NCBI GenBank assembly: GCA_023213395.1
Contig: CM041465.1
Coordinates: 235,111,741 to 235,175,740, forward strand
Length of the DNA stretch: 64,000 nt
Direction: 5' to 3'
Source: Cycas panzhihuaensis
Taxonomy: Eukaryota; Cycadophyta
A program made the translations under genes and the position numbers. Positions 9,831 through 21,261 of the stretch are shown here, piece by piece. Position 1 is the first letter of the stretch; each line of letters opens with the position of its first letter. The notes under the pieces were generated by a model. The model did not search any database. It was not told where the DNA came from and saw only the letters and a list, made by a program, of their open reading frames with translations.

Positions 9831-11849
9831 TTTAACTCTAGTGTACCATGAATCCTAATTTTCCTTTATCTTTTAGTATGCAATTGATATTATGCTTGAA
9901 TTAAGATGACATGGTGATGATGAAGAAGTAAAAGAGATGATAGAAGTATATACCACCAACACTTGTGGTAATTACTTCTGACATAATAGGGTCTGATGAT
10001 ATGTACAAATGGAAATATAAGGATCACAAGGATAAATGATGTATCATGTGATCATCAAATCAAGATTATACCCATGTTGAAGCTAGCATGTAGATGCACA
10101 CAACTAAAAAACCAAGTCTGATGTAGGATATGTGATCAAACCCAAACCTCTATCTCAAGTATAAAGTAGTTGAGGTGTCAATGCCTTAGGGGGATTCTAG
10201 TATATATATTAGGGCCTTCATTTACAATACCCACACCTACACTTAATAATAAAATCCAAGTCATAGTGGAGTTCAGGTACTCCTAGTCCTCAACCAGTTC
10301 ACCAATGAGCAACTATATACCTCCTCCAAAGAGTCAAATAATACATGTGTATCCCACAGCTATGACAAATATTAGACTAGGTATATTTTAATCCTAATTA
10401 AAGTTTTCAATTTTTCTGAGTGGTTATCAGGATTATCCCTGATTGGAGGCTGTAAGTATGGCTAACCTATCCCTCCACCACTATTCTAGTTAAGACCAAA
10501 CCCTCTCTTAGGGCTCTGACTTCAACTAACTGTGGTCTATTTCAACTAAGATGAGTGTGCACATAAGTTAAGAACTGGTAGTATAAGTCATACAAATGAG
10601 ATTCCTTTTAGGAAATAATGTAAGTTATTTCTAAATAGATAAAAACTAAAATGAAAAGATTCCAAATATGCTTGCTTATCTTCCATGCTTACTTTATTAT
10701 TGTTACCACTTTATGTGTTGTTTAATGCTATGTGTGGAAATAGAAAGAGCATGATAGATTTAGTAGGGGAACTAGATATTACTTCTGATCTAAGGTTTAT
10801 CTTACTTTAGTACAATGTTTCTAAATATATTTCTAGAAATTTTAATACAAAATCAATAAAGGGCCAAAAAGTAGATCAACTTACAACTAAAATACTAATT
10901 TTCCTAAATCTAGATGCATGCTATTTTGCCCTATTTTATGATTTTTTCTATAAAATTTATAAATAATAATAAATGAATAAAATTTTCTAAAAATTATAAA
11001 TATGGAAGCCTAAATGATAAAATTTGAATTTATGATAGAAGAAAAAAGTGTTCAAAATATTGTTTCTGATAAGATAATAAAGTCAGATTTTTGAAGTCAT
11101 AAAAATGTTTCGCCTAAAAAAAATACAAAAGCATAATCTTGTAAGATTCATTGTCTCAGAATCTAAATTTCAATATGTTAAAAGCTTCATCTTGATATGT
11201 ACGTTAACTTTTCTTTCTACATCATATCCAAAAATATCGAAAAAACTGCCCAAAATGCCCTCACAATGTTTTTTGTGGGGTTGAGGAGGTAAATTCAACA
11301 TCCCTCAGAAAACTCAAAGATCTCATTAACCGATAAGTGAAATTTAATGAGATTTATATCAAAATTCTCTAGAGACATAAATCTACTAGATCCCTTTAAA
11401 AAAAATTTAGATTTTTAGCTCATGTTCAAAGGATTTCATTGAGAAAAGTGCCCTAAGTCACTCATCCATAAATTTTGACCTTTTATTTCAACTAAAAATG
11501 ACTGTTACAGAATAAATATAAAGCTATTCTAGAAGAAACAAATGATCCTCTTAGTATGGTGACCCTATACATCAAATTTTATTAAAATCTAAGATGGTCA
11601 AATTTTTCATAAAATTTTAGGCTTTCAATGCTTCTAGGGTGGTTTTGGCAACCAAACAACTTCAAAAATTTGTCTTTTTCACCTCTAAAATTTGCACGCA
11701 TAAAGAAGGTAGCAACATATAAAATAATATAATTTTAAACTCTTTAATATAGAAGAAAGTTCTCAAATAAGCTCTCAACCTCACATAAATTGTGAGTGAG
11801 AGATATTAATGGCTCCGTGTAAGTTTAGTAGGGAAATGTAGCCAACAAT
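9831..11849. other. Non-coding interior of copia element F
   Basis: About 2 kb between the RT fragment and the primer binding site in which I recognise no gag, protease or integrase on the minus strand and no other gene. It is AT-rich. F may therefore be an internally deleted or rearranged copia element. Confidence 0.5.
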
Positions 11850-11863
11850 GGCTCTGATACTAA
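11850..11863 (-). other. Copia primer binding site (element F)
   Basis: Minus strand TTAGTATCAGAGCC, a one-base variant of TGGTATCAGAGC, the classical complement of initiator Met tRNA. It directly follows the inner end of the F LTR. Confidence 0.8.
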
Positions 11864-11864
11864 T

Positions 11865-12162
11865 TGTTGGGTGAAGGATCTAGTGGCCACACTCTAGTAC
11901 ACTAAAGTAATGGCATATAATAATAAAAAAATAAAGAGAATAAGATTAAGAGAAAAAATAAGAGCTAAGAATTATGACTCTCCCTTTCACATTCAGCCTT
12001 ATATAATAAAGGATATGCATTAGGGTTTCTAAAAGAGTTTCCCACCTAATGACATGATCCTAAAATTATTCTTAAATATAAATGAAACTATATTTAACTA
12101 TGTGACTTAGCTAACCTAAAGTCACCTTCATATAATTAATCTAATGACCTTATACATTAACA
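11865..12162 (-). mobile_element. Element F: 5' LTR of copia element (298 bases)
   Basis: On the minus strand it runs from TGTTAATGTATAAGG to ...TTCACCCAACA, with TG and CA ends and a primer binding site adjoining. The length of about 300 bases is normal for copia. The other LTR is not in the window. Sequence to the right (from 12163) is element A, so F inserted into the antisense-ORF region of A; TCCAT at 12163-12167 would be one copy of the target duplication. Confidence 0.75.
11998..12007 (-). promoter_or_regulatory. TATA box in copia LTR
   Basis: The minus strand reads TTATTATATAAGG about 155 bases into the LTR, followed by the GCTGAATGTG start-site region. It suits RNA polymerase II transcription of F. 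Confidence 0.55.
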
Positions 12163-12490
12163 TCCATCACGAGGTACATGTTGTCATTTTGGAGGCATGG
12201 CTCACGAAGGTCCAGGGAGAGTGGGATTGACTATAGTCAAGATATGACTAGCTAATAGATTAGATGGCATCATAGTTTTCAAGGACACACACCACTACAG
12301 TATCATTATGGAAACCGAGGGAAGAGAGTCATCCTCGGGATGAGGGGATTGAGGTCAGGCCAACACAACAACTAAGGAGGAGTCTGGCAGGTACATGGAC
12401 CCCACTAGAGTGGAGGAGGGACTATCCAAGGGATGACACTCATTGAGGACATGGGAGGAGGTATATGGGTTATATTTTATATGGTAGAGA
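12163..12490 (+). pseudogene. Element A: remnant of antisense extra ORF, 3' end
   Basis: Plus-strand sequence aligns in short blocks with the end of the antisense ORF of G (about 30160-30400): the ACTAGCTAATAG...GATGGCATC block, the GGACCCC...GAGGGACTATCCAAGGGATGA block, and then downstream GGCCTCTAGGG...ATGATTGTA shared with 30405-30450. Heavily mutated; it is cut on the left by the copia LTR. Confidence 0.45.
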
Positions 12491-13146
12491 AGAGTTAGGC
12501 CTCTAGGGGCATAAAGTTTGTATATATGATTGTATACCCCTATAAGGATCCCAGCCTCCTCATGGGATGCCATATCCCCATCCACTTTGTACTCTTATTT
12601 GGTATATATAAATATTTATAAAGACTAGTTGGTGCCCCCATCATTTACTCTATATCTCTTATATACTTGTTGCATGGATGTATTCTCTATGTGTCACATC
12701 ACTCTCACATTTATATGTGCTATGCTTAAGTATGTTTATTTTGACATAACTTCATATGTATGGCATCATAGCTCATACACCAAGCACATTCCCATATTCC
12801 ACATGAAATGATATTACATACTTGGAGATCTAGTTTATACTCATGGGGGAGTCTCATGCCTTCTCATTATGAGGTTATCATCATGATCATATAGGAATGA
12901 TAGAAAAAATGAGGGGCCTTAATAAGGCATCTTGCATCAATACAATGCCTAAGGTAAGGATAGTTTAGGCTCCTTTCACAGAGATGGGAGTGGGTAGAAG
13001 TAATCAGGCGCCATGCCCCCTATTGGGGAAAGGCCTAGCCTTGTTGAGAGGGATATTTTAGGCTTATTTCAGAGTGGGTTGGCAGTTTAGACTCATACTA
13101 TAGTAAGTTGATATAACTACCCCCTACATTAGAAGGTCAAGAGGTT
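12491..13146. other. Element A: spacer between antisense ORF and integrase
   Basis: No supported gene. It aligns loosely with the equivalent spacers of B (21262-22011) and G (30359-31090), including a GGCTTATTTCAGAGTG block just before the end of integrase (13056 versus 21976). Confidence 0.5.
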
Positions 13147-14443
13147 AGTTATAAAACCTCTTGAGGAATTGACTGTTGACCACCTTCTCAAACTCGAGGT
13201 CTTCTAAGGTAGCAATCTTGTATATATTATTATTTAGCATATCAACAACTACAAAGGGCCCTACCTACTTTAGACTAAATTTTAAGAGGCAGTCATGTAA
13301 ATACTTCATTTTGAGGATTTAGTCCCTAAGAACTAGAGGTTGTAGGTGGAGATTCTTATCATGCATCTTTTGGGCTTTGGCCTTGGATGCAAGATTTGCT
13401 TAATACACGATGAGGAATTTTTCATCCAATGCCTCAAGGTCAAGAAGATAGGTTTGATGTCATTGCTCTTTATCAATGAAGTCCTTAAGAGAGACCCAAA
13501 AGGAGGGAGTCTTGACTTCAAGAGGGAAGACTACCTCTTATCTATAGACTAATAAGAATGGTATCATTCCTATGGCTATCCTAATGGATGTACGATAGGC
13601 CTATAAGGTTAGGTAGAACTGAAGGTGCCAATCCCTTTGGGATTAGGTAACTATCTTATTAAGAATACTAATCAAAGTTTTATTGAAAGCTTTGATTTAT
13701 CCATTGGACTCGGGATAGTAGGGAGATGAAGTTTTGTGAGAGATTTTAAACTTTTCATAGAGCTCATCTATTTCTTTATTGCAAAAGGAAGTCTCATTAT
13801 CTATAATGATGATGTCAAGAACTCTAAAGCAGTAAATGATATTTTAAAAAATAAAAGTAGTGATTGTCTTGCTTGTTATTAAAGATAGAGGGATGGACTT
13901 AACCCATTTGGTAAAATATCCTATTACTATTAAAATAAACTTATGATGGGCCAAGGAAGGAGGGGTTATGGCCCCAATAAGGTCCAAAACCCATTGAGAA
14001 AATATCCATGGAAATATCATGGCATGCAATGCTTCAGATGGTTAGTGTATAACATTGGTATTATCCTGCCATTTGCGATAACACTGAACATAGATGTAGG
14101 TATCCTTGAATAATGTTAGCCAATAGTAACCCTAGTACAATATTCTTTGAGCTATAAATTAGCTATTAAAATGTCCTCCACAAATGTTATCATGGCATTT
14201 GTGGAGGACTTGATTCATCTCTTTTAAGGTAATGCATCAAAGGAGAATGCCATCAAATGAATGCTTGTATAGTATACCTTAGATGAGTGAATATTAGTGG
14301 GCTGAAGCCCTAACATGATGCTTGATTTTACCAGTACCATTGGTAGGGTACTTTTATTGTCCTAAATAATTGGCAATGTCACCATACCATTTCCTATCAG
14401 CTAAGGCATATGGGTTAGCCTCTTGGATGTCCAAGATCGATTA
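13147..14443 (-). pseudogene. Element A: integrase
   Basis: Minus-strand integrase with several stops and shifts. Recognisable parts in order are ADRKWYGDIANYLG upstream of the zinc finger, LDLIGAITPPSLAHHK (first catalytic Asp), YFTKWVKSIPL, IIIDNETSFCNKEI (second Asp), SSPYYP, SNG-IKAFNKTL (Lys where the catalytic Glu is expected), RDWHLQF, AYRTSIR, FPLEVKTPSFWVSL and the C-terminal LKMKYLHDC...VGPFVVV module ending near LKRFYN. Intact order but inactive. Directly to its right is the target duplication of element B. Confidence 0.9.
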
Positions 14444-14448
14444 GTCAG
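14444..14448. repeat. Target-site duplication of element B, left copy
   Basis: GTCAG adjoins the left end of B; the right copy is GTTAG at 53032-53036, one C/T transition apart. Confidence 0.8.
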
Positions 14449-16608
14449 TGGAATCATGTCTATGGGGATGGTAACTACACTTGGCAAACATTAGGGCAAT
14501 CAACAATAAATACTAGAATAAAAAATGTGATCCTACATGTGGAAGAAACACCCACACAGGGCATCCATGCATCAGAACGTAGGTTTGGGACCCACAAATG
14601 GTGCACAACTTCCTCAAGGTAGTTTAGGATTTTTGTTTGAAGGGCAAGATACATGTAAGGTATCTCAGATAACCCTAATAGATGAGGTCCTCCCACCTTT
14701 AGATGACTGGAAGGAAAGAGGGAGACCCACGGAGAAAGGGATTCCTATGAGAAAGGAATGTAGCACAAGCGCAATGTGCACAGATGAATGGTACAAAGTA
14801 TGAGATAAAGTGCAAGTGAACCTCTCTAGGTCAACAAACCTAAAGTGAGTCTAAGAGAGAAGAAGTGATGGCAAAAGGAGGCCTTGCCACTATGTAGGTG
14901 AAAGGGTCCTTAAACCTCGGTAAGGTCAACTAAGTTTGCACGTGTAGGCCTGATATGAAAAAGTGTGCAAGAAGGGGTGACAAAAGTGCTATTGTATATT
15001 TCCACAATAGAAAGAAATATAAAATACACTCCCTCTCTCTCTCTTTCCTTTTCAACAAGAAAAGATGGAAAAAACATTTCACGTAATCTCAAACATGCAT
15101 ACTAAGATGATGCAAAGCTAGAGGATGTTTGTATTTAGGTAAGAGGAGGGGAAAGTACAATTCCTATAATGTGTTCTTTCCTATAAAATCACTCATGCAA
15201 TATGTGTATGCAAGATGAATACACGTAGATCAATTTACTATCTTTTTCCTTATGTATGATTTATTATACAAGAAGATATACTTAATAAAGGTAAAAGGAG
15301 AAATGACTATATGAAAGAAGGGAGTTCGTACCCAGAAAGTCACGTAGCTGAAGGAGATGCTTTGCTCATGCACAGCGTACGTCTCCTTGTCCTTGCTCAA
15401 CATACAAACATTGTTGAGAGGTGGTGATGAAGTGGGGCTTCCTTACCTTCCATGTGCAAAAAGGATAAATGAAAAGGAAAGGTCAAAAGGAAGCAAAATA
15501 ACTATGAAAAAAAGGAAACAAAAAAGAAGGAAAGCAGGGCTTACCCAGATTAGAATGCTTCTTTCTCCTTGCAAGTGTCGCGGTGAAACCTACAACCATA
15601 GAGGTCTTTGCCCTTTCCAAAGGGACTGGTAGGATACAAAGCTAATATATATGCAATAATATGAAAGTAAAGTGCTAAAATATAATGCGTTAGGTTAGTT
15701 AGTCTACCACCAAAGACAACTCTACAAATCCTCAAGGAAAACACCAATGTATGCCAAGCAAGGGGAGGTTAGCCTCGGAATGGATAACTCTCTAGTAAAT
15801 ACACCTCCATGCTGCCCTTAGGTATAGGGTACAATGGATTAGGATAGCCTATGGGTAATAGACAGGAAAGGAAATAAATATTGCAAAGTTTGTGGAAGTT
15901 GCCTATGTTGAAAGTATGCTATGGGTAGCAATTTACAACATGGGTTGTACTAAGGCTCGAAATGAGTATTGGACATTGTTTGGGGCTGGAAGAGCTACCC
16001 AAAAGGGGTGTGCAGACCTATAATTAATGCAGCAAGGGCTATACACACTAATATCTAGTGCATGCCTAATCCTAAGGACTCCCATGTGACCCAAGAAAGT
16101 CACAAGTGAGGGAGAGGAAGGAGGAGAAGGGGTGTAGGTACAGATCCCTCCTTGGCTCCTTTTACTCACTCTTTATGAACCCTCTCATGTAGCCTCCTTG
16201 GAAAAAACCATGGGAGGATGGGGATATCAAGATGGCAGGGAAGGGAAGAATGGAAGAACACTCCTCTATGGAGCAAAAAACATAAGGAAAGAAATGATAT
16301 ACCTATAAATAGTAGAAATGGTAGATTTGGAATGCTTATAGGGTATCCCTTAGGATGGTGTTGCAAGAGAAACACACTTGCTGAAGGCTATAGGAAGAGC
16401 GTGGAGGCCATACTTGGGCATGGATCCTTGCTTGGAGGCGTTAGTTGATGAGCTCACTACCATGAACCAATGCTACAATAGGTAGATCTCAGGCTGGTAT
16501 GTTAGAAACTTAGGTGTTATAAGCATTTCTATAGAGTGTTCCTATGAGAAAGAGAGAAGAGAGCAAGAAGAAGTGGTAGAAGATGATGGAAAATGAAATC
16601 ATTTTAGG

Positions 16609-16615
16609 CTTTATA
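16609..16615 (-). promoter_or_regulatory. Candidate TATA box in B 3' LTR
   Basis: The minus strand reads GGTATAAAGCC, about 730 bases into the LTR. The same word occurs in the 5' LTR (52309-52315), and GGTATAAATCC lies at the matching place in the 3' LTR of G (25746-25752). It is the best candidate core promoter for sense transcription. Confidence 0.5.
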
Positions 16616-16771
16616 CCTAACCCTAGACCTAATCAAGTGATTAGGGTTAGGATAGGTCTTAGTTGGTAACTAATCCACGTGGAAATTCTGTGAAAAATAT
16701 GAGAATTTCCACAGTAGATTAAAAAGAGAGAGGTAAACAACAGACACGATAAACTTCACGAGATCGCAAAG

Positions 16772-16795
16772 AAACTTTGTGGTACCGCTAAGTTT
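16772..16795. repeat. GGTACC-centred palindrome in B 3' LTR
   Basis: AAACTT and AAGTTT arms surround TGTGGTACCGCT. The same motif is at 52462-52487, 37592-37619, 25844-25889, 19225-19250 and 28276-28303. Confidence 0.7.
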
Positions 16796-17339
16796 GCAAT
16801 AGTGTAAGACCAAAATGCAATAAAAAGAAAGATAGGGGTCCTAGGAGCCCTAAAAGAGGATACTCTAGGCCTAGGAGGGTCCAACCCTCCTATCCAGGTG
16901 GCTAGGGATAGTCCAAGTAAGCAAATCAGCTAGACCGAATAGGGCATCGAGAGGTAGGGTTCCTGGAATGCTATGGAAGGGCACAAAATACCCACCACTC
17001 CTAGAGAAAATCTAAGGGTTACGGTAGGTGACAAGGGTGTGAGCAGATCACAAGAGTTGGTTGAAGCTTAAGGTGATATGAAGGTGATGCAGAGGGTTGT
17101 AGAGTGCCATAGGGATGTATGTCTCATGGAGGAGCATGTCCCATGGGTCGTCATAGGCTAGGGGCATGTGACATGATCAAGCAAGATGCATAATCAATTA
17201 TAAAAATGAGCCAATCAATCATGCAATTCAAACAATGCTTCAATCTATAATCTCTAAAGTTACTAAGATGGGAGAGAGAAGCATACTTACGCTTACCTAA
17301 GTGGGCCTATCCATACCCATTCCTAGTAGGCATGAAACA

Positions 17340-17639
17340 CTACACCCTTGGCGGTAGAGCCTTACTGCTTAGAAGCACAACGTGATGGCGAATGCTGACA
17401 ATAACACTATTAGTAATATATGTATATATAATAATCATAATCATGACAAGAGCCAAGGGTGTCGATGAGTGTCATGGCAAAACTCATGGATATGGGAATA
17501 GGAGTGGAGATAATATAGGGCTGCCTATGTGCCACTTTGGAGTCTTCTAAAAGCTATGACAGATGAGGGGAATACCCCCATCGTAAGAGTACGAAGGAAA
17601 GATATGATGATAATAAGAAAAAGAGTGAATGAGCAAACC
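17340..17639 (-). other. Region between B 3' LTR and second RNase H
   Basis: Contains the polypurine-tract position directly next to the LTR (minus strand CCAAGGGTGTAG then TG), a weak purine run. Otherwise non-coding; it aligns with 26399-26700 of G. Confidence 0.45.
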
Positions 17640-18175
17640 TGGTGGTTGCCATAGTTTAACATCATTAGCAGCTGGCTTTGGAGGTGCAAATGGATTGCAA
17701 GGTGAAGTGCAAGATGGCTTGAGACTTGGGCACCTGGGTAACTGGACAAGTCTCTCAAGGGGGTCACGAGAAGAGGTAGGCGATGCTCAAGGATGAGGCA
17801 AACAAGGCTATCTGCCTTAACATTAAGGGCCCGAGGGATGTGTCAGATGTCAACAGATGGAAAATAAGATAATAGGGACCTGGCAGTTGACGTAAGGGCT
17901 TTCAAGCGTGGGCATCATACCTGGTAGCCCTGGGTGAGATGGGACACCACAACGTAGGAGTCGCAAAAGAGAATGATGAGTCCATGGTGGAAACAATTCA
18001 TATCGGTGAGGGCCTCAATAATAGCTATGTACTCAACTTCATTATTGGTAGCCTCAAGAAGGAAGATCACAGAATGTAGGAAATCATGCCCAAAAGGATC
18101 GTGAAGAATCCATGCAGTGATGGAAGGACCGGGGTTGCCGTGGCTTTTACCATCGGTAAAGACAAGAAGTGCCAT
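17640..18175 (-). pseudogene. Element B: second (archaeal/plant-type) RNase H
   Basis: Starts MALLVFTDGKS at 18175 on the minus strand, with 86 open codons to a TGA, continuing in frame to about 17640. All four acidic positions of an RNase H are still present: Asp8 (FTDG), Glu48 (NNEVEY), Asp72 (FCDSYVVV) and the last Asp in NVKADSLV beyond the stop. In the family it would cleave the RNA strand of RNA/DNA hybrids during cDNA synthesis. It is a stand-alone domain between the antisense ORF and the 3' LTR. Two TGA stops, both at positions explained by C-to-T change, inactivate it. Confidence 0.85.
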
Positions 18176-18718
18176 GGATGAAAGGGAAAGTGTCTCAGTA
18201 GACGAAATATGACAAAGTCAGTGGTGTCATGGGGACATGATGATATAGAGTAATTATGAGAGACTTAAATAGCTAGTGATGAAGGCCGTAAATGGTAGGA
18301 GGACCCAATGATGAGGCTAACCAAAGGTGGAGCGAACTATCTAGCCAACGAGAAAGAACGAGCAGCGAAAAGGCCTCCCTAGGGTGCCAAAGGTTTCTTA
18401 AGGAAGTAAAAAGTAGTCCTAAATAGAGGGGACTCTCCCTTTAGAGGCCCCAGAAGTGCAAATGAGTGGCAAAAATAGATCCAAGATGGCAAAACAAGCC
18501 AAATGAGTATAAACATGGGTATACATGGAGGTGGCACATAAAACGAGGCAAAGGGGCCTCGTGAAGGTAGGCAAACAGGTGCCATAAATACACCTGTAAA
18601 GATGAGTGAAATGGAGGCTGTGGGGGTGAAACAAGAGCTAGGGATAGAAGAAAATAGTGGCCAAGGATGAGGGATGACCCTAAGGTCTGTCATAGTGATA
18701 GAAATAGGAGCCCTAGCC
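18176..18718. other. Element B: region between second RNase H and antisense promoter
   Basis: No gene called. It aligns with 27244-27772 of G. A hydrophobic minus-strand reading frame (18693-18379) has a similar counterpart in G (27693-27427), discussed under findings. Confidence 0.45.
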
Positions 18719-18727
18719 TATATAAGG
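18719..18727 (+). promoter_or_regulatory. TATA box facing the B antisense ORF
   Basis: TATATAAGG on the plus strand in CCTATATAAGGAAAAC, conserved with flanks in G at 27773-27780. Both lie about 690 bases before the ORF start and upstream of a shared block TTCATTTTCATGGGCTC. The orientation suits transcription opposite to gag-pol. Confidence 0.55.
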
Positions 18728-19164
18728 AAAACACGATAAAAATGAAATTCATTTTCATGGGCTCACGAATAATTCAGAGACCTTTCCCTCACATAGCAGA
18801 GTGCTACCTAATTTCAGAGACACGTAGGAAGTGATCAGACCCTTGAATCGAGGTGAAAGGACAACCAACAGGATCAGGACGGTGAGATGGTGGTCACAAG
18901 GCCATATCCAGTGACTGGATCACTCGTTCCCTAGTCCATCTCATGATTTAAATTTTGTTGTTTTTTATCAATTTTTAAAGTAGTTTTTGGCCCCTTAAGG
19001 GCAAATAGTGATCTCCTGGAGTCTGAATTAGACCCAACAAGAGGGAGGACTAGGGAATTAAGCAGCCTTGGTTCTGGTGGGCCGTAGCAAGGCCTACTAG
19101 GGAACAATTTTTGGGTTTTTTGGGCAGAAAACCACCCCTTTTGGGGGGGTGACGTTCACACTGT

Positions 19165-19250
19165 GGCAAAGATCACGGTGCTACAGTCTTTGCTGTAGGG
19201 CCCTAATCGTAGTGGGACCCAAGCTAAACTTTGCGGTACCACAGAGTTTA
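19165..19250. repeat. Cluster of palindromes upstream of B antisense ORF
   Basis: CAAAGATC...AGTCTTTG and CTACAG...CTGTAG inverted repeats at about 19167-19200 precede TAAACT...AGTTTA around GGTACC (19225-19250). A matching cluster is at 28217-28303 in G, and the GGTACC palindrome recurs inside the LTRs. Confidence 0.65.
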
Positions 19251-19407
19251 ATATGGTGTGAAGCCAAAATAACTAAAAAAATAAAAGACAGCCCAAAGGA
19301 GAGCTAGATCTCAATCTGAGAGGAGGGAGAGGCAGTCCTAAGGGCCAACAAGTAGATTTAGATAGGCTCTGACTAGTTTTTTAGGTATTTTGTAGGCGAT
19401 TATCACG

Positions 19408-21261
19408 GTAGAGAACTGCAAAAACATTGGGATGGCGATGTTGAGTTTCATGGAGATGATGTACCGTGGGGACAAACAGGTCTTAGCGAGATGTGTTCTA
19501 TTAAAGGGCATACAGACGCCACAGTACATGTCAGATCAGTAGCTCCTGGTAGATATATTCTGGCACTGGGATAGGTAGAGGTACGTATTCAACCTCCCCC
19601 AAGTGGAGGACGTCATAGTCACATCGGGAGACATTAGGAGGATCCTCGGGGTACTGACGATAGGATGACTAGTATCATTAGGGGCACTACCTAGCAACGA
19701 GGCAACACAAAGGGAGGCAGCGATATTTTTCACAGGACAGGATAGATGGGAGAGAAGAGGGATACCTTTATAGACCATGGTCATGTCTAGAATTCCTCGA
19801 GTGAGGAAATTGATTACCTTATGCATTCTATTCTAGATATCCCAGAAATAGAACTATAAAGATATACTCAACGGGTGGATGGACGCAGTTAGGAGATGCG
19901 AGGCCGAGGAGAGTTTGGATTAGGCCACCTTGATAGTGGTGAACTTAGTCACTCAGTTAGATATTATTAGGGTGGCAGGGAGAGGTGGACTATCTTACAG
20001 CACATTACTACAGTGCTGGTTCTTTGATCACTTCAGAGCGGTGGCACCCACAAGAGGACCATACCCCACCTCGAAGTGGGCTTCTATGGTCTACAGGTAG
20101 TAGACTCAGTTTAGAGGGAGCGAGGACCAGGCACATATCCATTTCTCAGTGGAGGCTACATTGCTATACCTCCTCACTATGGCTGACTATATATCTTATC
20201 CATATCGAGGGGTGAGGTGGAGCAGCGATGATGAGATAGGCAAAGCAGGAGTTACCCCTGACAATGATGATGATGATGGGGATGATGGAGGTAATGGGGC
20301 AGGCCCATCTAAAGTAGCAGTTGGAGAGGCACGGCCATCTAGAGCCACAGGAGAAGAGGTCGATCCATCCGGAGCTGCGGAGGGAGAGGCAGGTCTATTT
20401 GGAGCTACTGAGAGAGTTAGAGGCCAACATACATGAGCCCAAAGACTAAGGATAGTAGGGAGATCTAGGGCATCAGCAACACCAGTAGAGGGAGCTAGAG
20501 ATACCCTAATGGTCCAGGCAGTTATCGAGGTGGTACCAGAGGAGGAGGAGGTACCAGGAGTTGGTGGAGCACATAAGGAGGAGGCCATCATCAGAGTTGA
20601 GGAGTCGACAGCCATCATATGATTATATGTACTGACACATGGTGTGTTAGACTTCAGAGGAGTGGGAGAGATGTAGAGACTGGTGGAGGCAATAGTCCAG
20701 GAGATGTTCCCCTAAGCTTACGCAGAGAGGCAACCTCTAATCTAAGTGGGAGAGGAGCCTCAATCAGTAGGGGCTCATATAACAATGTTTGCCCCATTGG
20801 TTAGGGTGAGGGATGTGTGGATAGCAGAGTCCTAGGAGTATGAGGCATGCATAGGATGGCTTCAGGGTGAGCTGGATGAGACCCAAGTTAAGAGGGATTC
20901 TCTGTGAGGTCAGGTGCAGGTGTTTGAGGAACAGGGAGGAGCAGGTGGAGACACTGAGATCCAGATCAGGATGGTGGTACTAGAGGAGTGTCTCAGAGGG
21001 ATGGAGGAGAGACTCCGGGGAGTCAAGAGTAAGAGGGATCGTATCTAGGTGAGATATAATCAGTTGGTGGATCAAGTAGCCTTGAGGTCATTACGGAGTA
21101 GGACATACACCCACACAGTGATGATGGCCCTGAGGAGGCCTCGACATGAGGGGAGCGAGGCAGGGAGCTCCCAGAGATCCAAACAGAGTCTGGGAGGTAT
21201 GTGATCCCTAGGAAAGGGATCACATCAACCAGGAAATGATACCCTAGGAGTGGGGCAATAG
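19408..21261 (+). pseudogene. Element B: antisense ORF with plant-mobile-domain-like N-terminus
   Basis: One plus-strand frame from the position of the G start codon (here GTA, so the ATG is lost) to TAG at 21259, about 600 codons with roughly a dozen stops, mostly TAG or TGA where G has Gln, Arg or Trp. The N-terminal part has FNLPQVEDV, TSGDIRRILGV and LVSLGALPSNEAT, resembling plant mobile domains found in transposons and a few domesticated genes. The middle is acidic with Asp runs and repeated GEA-PS-A units (about 20250-20420). The end (20870-21050) is rich in Glu, Leu and Arg, coiled-coil-like. The intron seen in G is shortened here and lacks its donor. Function unknown. Confidence 0.7.

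Larger units (their letters stand above)
14449..17339 (-). mobile_element. Element B: 3' LTR (2891 bases)
   Basis: Aligns end to end with 50061-53031. The plus strand starts TGGAATCATGTCTATGGGG and ends TAGGCATGAAACA. Differences between the copies are frequent and mostly transitions, implying an old insertion. No protein is supported inside; the short open frames are not conserved between the two copies. Confidence 0.92.

Noticed and set aside
12355-12811. Two small frames (76 minus, 60 plus) as host genes
   Set aside because: They fall in the part of element A that aligns with the antisense-ORF end and spacer of G and B.
15357-15632. 91-codon plus-strand frame in the B 3' LTR, repeated at 50913-51158
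   Set aside because: It is present in both LTR copies only because the LTRs are duplicates; length and ends differ and no protein feature is seen.
20196-20618. 140-codon minus-strand open frame, Ser/Pro/Ala-rich
   Set aside because: It is the exact complement of the acidic/GAP repeat part of the B antisense ORF; repetitive GC-rich codons keep the opposite frame open. The same applies to 29759-29238 in G.
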